A DNA stretch of 17,134 nt from JABCPE02 sp963530295 (lineage in GTDB: Bacteria; Bacteroidota; Bacteroidia; Flavobacteriales; Weeksellaceae): assembly GCA_963530295.1 (NCBI GenBank), contig CAUSCF010000027.1, positions 1 to 17,134 of the forward strand, given 5' to 3'. Every line of letters starts with the position of its first letter. Positions within the stretch are counted from its first letter, which is position 1. A program made the position numbers and the translations under genes. This document shows, one piece after another, positions 14,566-17,134 of this stretch. The notes beneath the pieces are model-generated. The model ran no database searches. It was not told the origin of the DNA and saw only the letters and a list, made by a program, of their open reading frames with translations.

Positions 14566-14602
14566 AAAGCATAGGATAAAACGAGTTATCTTATGCTTTT
14601 TT
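14566..14602 (+). terminator. Strong rho-independent terminator
   Basis: AAAGCATAGGATAA (14566-14579) pairs with TTATCTTATGCTTT (14586-14599) over 14 bp with a single G-T wobble and a 6-base loop, then a run of six T (14597-14602). It closes the rlmB-lipoprotein-DUF4834 transcript 23 bp after the last stop. Confidence 0.9.
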
Positions 14603-14666
14603 CGTTTCAAAAACAGTAAAATTTTTCTTTTTTGTATAATTTTTATAAAAATCCATATTAAAATAG

Positions 14667-14674
14667 TATTTTTG
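14667..14674 (+). promoter_or_regulatory. Possible -7 element of the yfhO promoter
   Basis: TATTTTTG fits TAnnTTTG and lies 25 bp before the ATG at 14700. A promoter is expected in this gap because a strong terminator ends at 14602. No good TTG is found at the usual distance, so the upstream element is weak. Confidence 0.45.
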
Positions 14675-14699
14675 GGCAGATTTTTTAAGTTTTAAAACT

Positions 14700-17134
14700 A
14701 TGTTTAAAGAGAATAAAAATATTTTTTATATAGCAGGAAGCCTTATTTTGTTCATTGCTATCGCTCTGATTTACACTAATCCTGTTTTCCAAGGGAAAGA
14801 GATTATACAGCATGATATAGTCCAGTATAAAGGCGGTGCAAAAGAGCTTTTAGACTATCGTGCAAAGCATGGCGAGGAAACCTACTGGAGTGATGCCATG
14901 TTTGGCGGGATGCCTACTTATCAGACAGGAGCGCAGTTTCGCGGAGATATTATAAAACATGTGGATAATGCTCTGAATTTCCTACCGAAACCTGCTAATT
15001 ATTTGTTCTTGCTTTTTGCTGGTTTTTTCCTGCTAGGGCTGACAGCCGTTAGAAACTGGAAATACGCCCTTTTGGGAGCTACATTTTTCGGGCTGTCCAC
15101 TTATTTTTATATAATTATAAGTGCTGGGCATAATGGAAAAGTGCATACTATTGCCTATTTCGCTCCGCTTTTGGCAGGGATTTTATTGGTTTATATTAGA
15201 AAAAAATATCTTTTGGGATTTGTTGTAACTGCTCTGTTCATGGGCTTACAGATAGCTGCGAATCATTTTCAGATGACTTATTACCTTTTCATTGGGATAG
15301 GGTTTTTATTCCTTTCGGAATTGATAAGAGTTTTGCTTAAAAAGAGCGATTGGAAACATTTTGGGATTTCTTCTGGAGTTTTGGTCTTGGCTTTTCTTTT
15401 GGGAATAGGTATGAACTCACAAAGACTCTTGGCAAATAGAGAATATGCGGAGGAAACCGTGAGAGGTAAGCAGATTTTAGAAGATGAAAAACAAAATCAC
15501 GCTTCCAAAGACGGTATGAATAGAGATGCTATGCTGATGTGGAGCTATGGAAAATTAGAAACTCTAAATCTCTTTATTCCAAGGATTTACGGAGGTTCTT
15601 CCCAAGAAAAAGGCTCTGACAGAATAATGCAGAATATTCAGGATTTGGTGCAGGAAAATGCTACTTCACAGGAAGAAGTGGATAACATCATGAAAGGTTT
15701 TTCTAGCCCTACTTACTGGGGTGAACAGCCTGGTACAGCGGGGCCTGCTTATCAAGGAGCTGTGGTCTGTTTCCTTGCTTTTTTAGGATTTTTCTTCGCT
15801 CCTAAAAAATACAAGTTTTGGATTTTAGGGGCTTCTGTGCTTACGATTATGCTTGCGTGGGGGAGTAACTTCTTGATTGTTAGTGATTTATTTATTGATT
15901 TTGTTCCATTGTATAATAAATTCCGTGCACCGTCTTCCATTTTGGTGGTTGTGGAGCTTTTATTCCCGCTCATCGCTATTGTAGGACTTTATTCGTTTTT
16001 TAACAATAAAAATCTGACAACTGAATACAAGCAAAAAATATTGATGTATGCAGGAGGGGGAGTGCTGGCGTTCTTACTTTTAATGCTGGTTTTTGGGAAA
16101 TCTTTACTTGGATTTTATACCGAAACGGAGAAAAGATACCTTCCGCCTTATCTGCTTGATTATTTGATAGATGAAAGATATGCAATGTTTAGGGAAGACA
16201 GCATAAAAGCCATTTTTTATGTGGGAGCCGTGTTGGGTGTTTTGTTTTTAACGATGAAACAAAAATTAACTCAAAATATAGCGCTTATCATCATTGGGGC
16301 AGTTAGTTTCTTTGATTTATGGTCAGTGAATAAGCGATATTTGAACAATGATAATTTTGTGGATAAAGAATTTGTCCAAGAGCCTTTCGTTACGGAAGTG
16401 TCTGATTATCTGATAGAAAAAGCAGGAGATAATACCGAAGTGCAAAGGCTTCTCGCTCAAGCAGAAATGAATAAAACGCTTTCTATTTTGACGGAGAAAG
16501 ATAAAGGACATTATAGAATTTTTAACTCTATTATCAGTCCTTTCAATGAAACTACGACCTCTTATTTCAAATCTTCTGTTGGTGGTTATCATGCCGTAAA
16601 ACTGCGCAGGTATGATGATTTGATTAACGAATATTTTTCTGTAACGGACAATAAGAAAACGCTGAATATTCTTAATATGCTGAATACCAAATACATCCTG
16701 CTTGGTTCTCTACAAGAGCCAAGGGCTGAAATCAATCCTAATGCAAATGGAAATGCTTGGTTTGTATCTGATATTCAGTTTGTTAAAACTCCAAATGAGG
16801 AAATAAAAGCTGTGGGTGAAATTGATAATAAGAAAACGGCTGTTGTTTCAGTGGAAGACCAAAAATATTTTGAGGGAAAAAACTTGCAAAGTGACAGTAC
16901 GGCTGTGATTGAATTGAAAAATTATCTGCCTAATCAGTTGGAATTTAAAACTCAGTCAAAAACTCCTCAGCTGGCAGTATTTTCAGAGATTTATTACCCG
17001 AAAGGCTGGAAAATGCTTCTGGATGGTAAGGAAGTCCCTTATATCAAAGCGAATTACCTGCTCCGAGCTGTATTCGTTCCTGCTGGAAATCATGAAGTTA
17101 GAATGGTATTTGAGCCAGAAGTTATCGAAAAAGG
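14700..17134 (+). CDS. YfhO-family multi-spanning membrane protein, partial
   Basis: The frame opens at the ATG at 14700 and runs 811 codons to the window edge without a stop. The first helix (about 8-26) is followed by an outside loop with GKEIIQHDIVQYKGGAKELL; the acidic residue there (Asp39) is in the position of the catalytic Asp of GT-C glycosyltransferases. Many further helices follow, for example near 97-115 (YLFLLFAGFFLLGLTAV), 120-140 and 230-245. The last 150 residues form a periplasm-facing beta domain with EIYYPKGWKMLLDGKEVPYI and AGNHEVRMVFEPE, the YfhO C-terminal signature. In Bacillus YfhO glycosylates lipoteichoic acid; in Bacteroidota, which lack that polymer, the acceptor is unknown. 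Only a short tail, probably with the last helix, is missing. It stands alone behind a terminator. Confidence 0.88.
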   Translation, partial: MFKENKNIFYIAGSLILFIAIALIYTNPVFQGKEIIQHDIVQYKGGAKELLDYRAKHGEETYWSDAMFGGMPTYQTGAQFRGDIIKHVDNALNFLPKPANYLFLLFAGFFLLGLTAVRNWKYALLGATFFGLSTYFYIIISAGHNGKVHTIAYFAPLLAGILLVYIRKKYLLGFVVTALFMGLQIAANHFQMTYYLFIGIGFLFLSELIRVLLKKSDWKHFGISSGVLVLAFLLGIGMNSQRLLANREYAEETVRGKQILEDEKQNHASKDGMNRDAMLMWSYGKLETLNLFIPRIYGGSSQEKGSDRIMQNIQDLVQENATSQEEVDNIMKGFSSPTYWGEQPGTAGPAYQGAVVCFLAFLGFFFAPKKYKFWILGASVLTIMLAWGSNFLIVSDLFIDFVPLYNKFRAPSSILVVVELLFPLIAIVGLYSFFNNKNLTTEYKQKILMYAGGGVLAFLLLMLVFGKSLLGFYTETEKRYLPPYLLDYLIDERYAMFREDSIKAIFYVGAVLGVLFLTMKQKLTQNIALIIIGAVSFFDLWSVNKRYLNNDNFVDKEFVQEPFVTEVSDYLIEKAGDNTEVQRLLAQAEMNKTLSILTEKDKGHYRIFNSIISPFNETTTSYFKSSVGGYHAVKLRRYDDLINEYFSVTDNKKTLNILNMLNTKYILLGSLQEPRAEINPNANGNAWFVSDIQFVKTPNEEIKAVGEIDNKKTAVVSVEDQKYFEGKNLQSDSTAVIELKNYLPNQLEFKTQSKTPQLAVFSEIYYPKGWKMLLDGKEVPYIKANYLLRAVFVPAGNHEVRMVFEPEVIEK

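Overview
The window is AT-rich, densely packed chromosomal DNA from a member of the Bacteroidota, most likely a flavobacterium close to Chryseobacterium/Riemerella (Weeksellaceae). This rests on gene content (MoxR-DUF58-Bat aerotolerance genes, DUF6263 lipoprotein, DUF4834, YfhO, a small HsdR-N nuclease next to holA), on promoters of the Bacteroidota form TTG...TAnnTTTG, and on starts that lack Shine-Dalgarno sequences. The assignment to family is an inference from gene content; no marker sequence was searched. No rRNA, tRNA, CRISPR array or transposase gene was seen.

Left part (1-2920, minus strand): a membrane-anchored alpha/beta-hydrolase-like protein cut by the window edge, a SUKH (SMI1/KNR4) protein, a flavodoxin-fold NAD(P)H:quinone oxidoreductase with a signal peptide, and holA (clamp-loader delta subunit). 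holA faces a plus-strand HsdR-N nuclease-fold gene (2924-3364) across only 3 bp.

Central block (3358-9399, minus strand): a tight run read from right to left as moxR, nrdG, nrdD, DUF58, a BatD/DUF4381-like membrane protein and batA. The two oxygen-sensitive class III ribonucleotide reductase genes sit between the MoxR ATPase and its DUF58 partner, with a TAATG stop/start fusion between nrdD and the DUF58 gene. The Bat part ends at batA; no batB, batC or batD follows.

Right of moxR (9400-12490) the DNA looks disturbed. A 413-bp spacer holds an orphan promoter with a 20-codon stub, then a strong promoter with a perfect inverted repeat over its -33 element. That promoter drives a Zn/Cd/Pb-type P1B ATPase ending at a rho-independent terminator. 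Next comes a frameshifted 5' fragment of a YitT-family gene fused to a DinB-family gene that has lost its 5' end.

From 12494 onward the order is regular again on the plus strand: rlmB, a DUF6263 lipoprotein and a DUF4834 membrane protein, then a strong terminator and a long YfhO-family membrane protein running off the right edge.

The points most worth following are the nrdDG genes inside a MoxR/Bat operon, the palindromic operator of the metal ATPase, the yitT/dinB wreck beside that ATPase, and the holA/nuclease pair.
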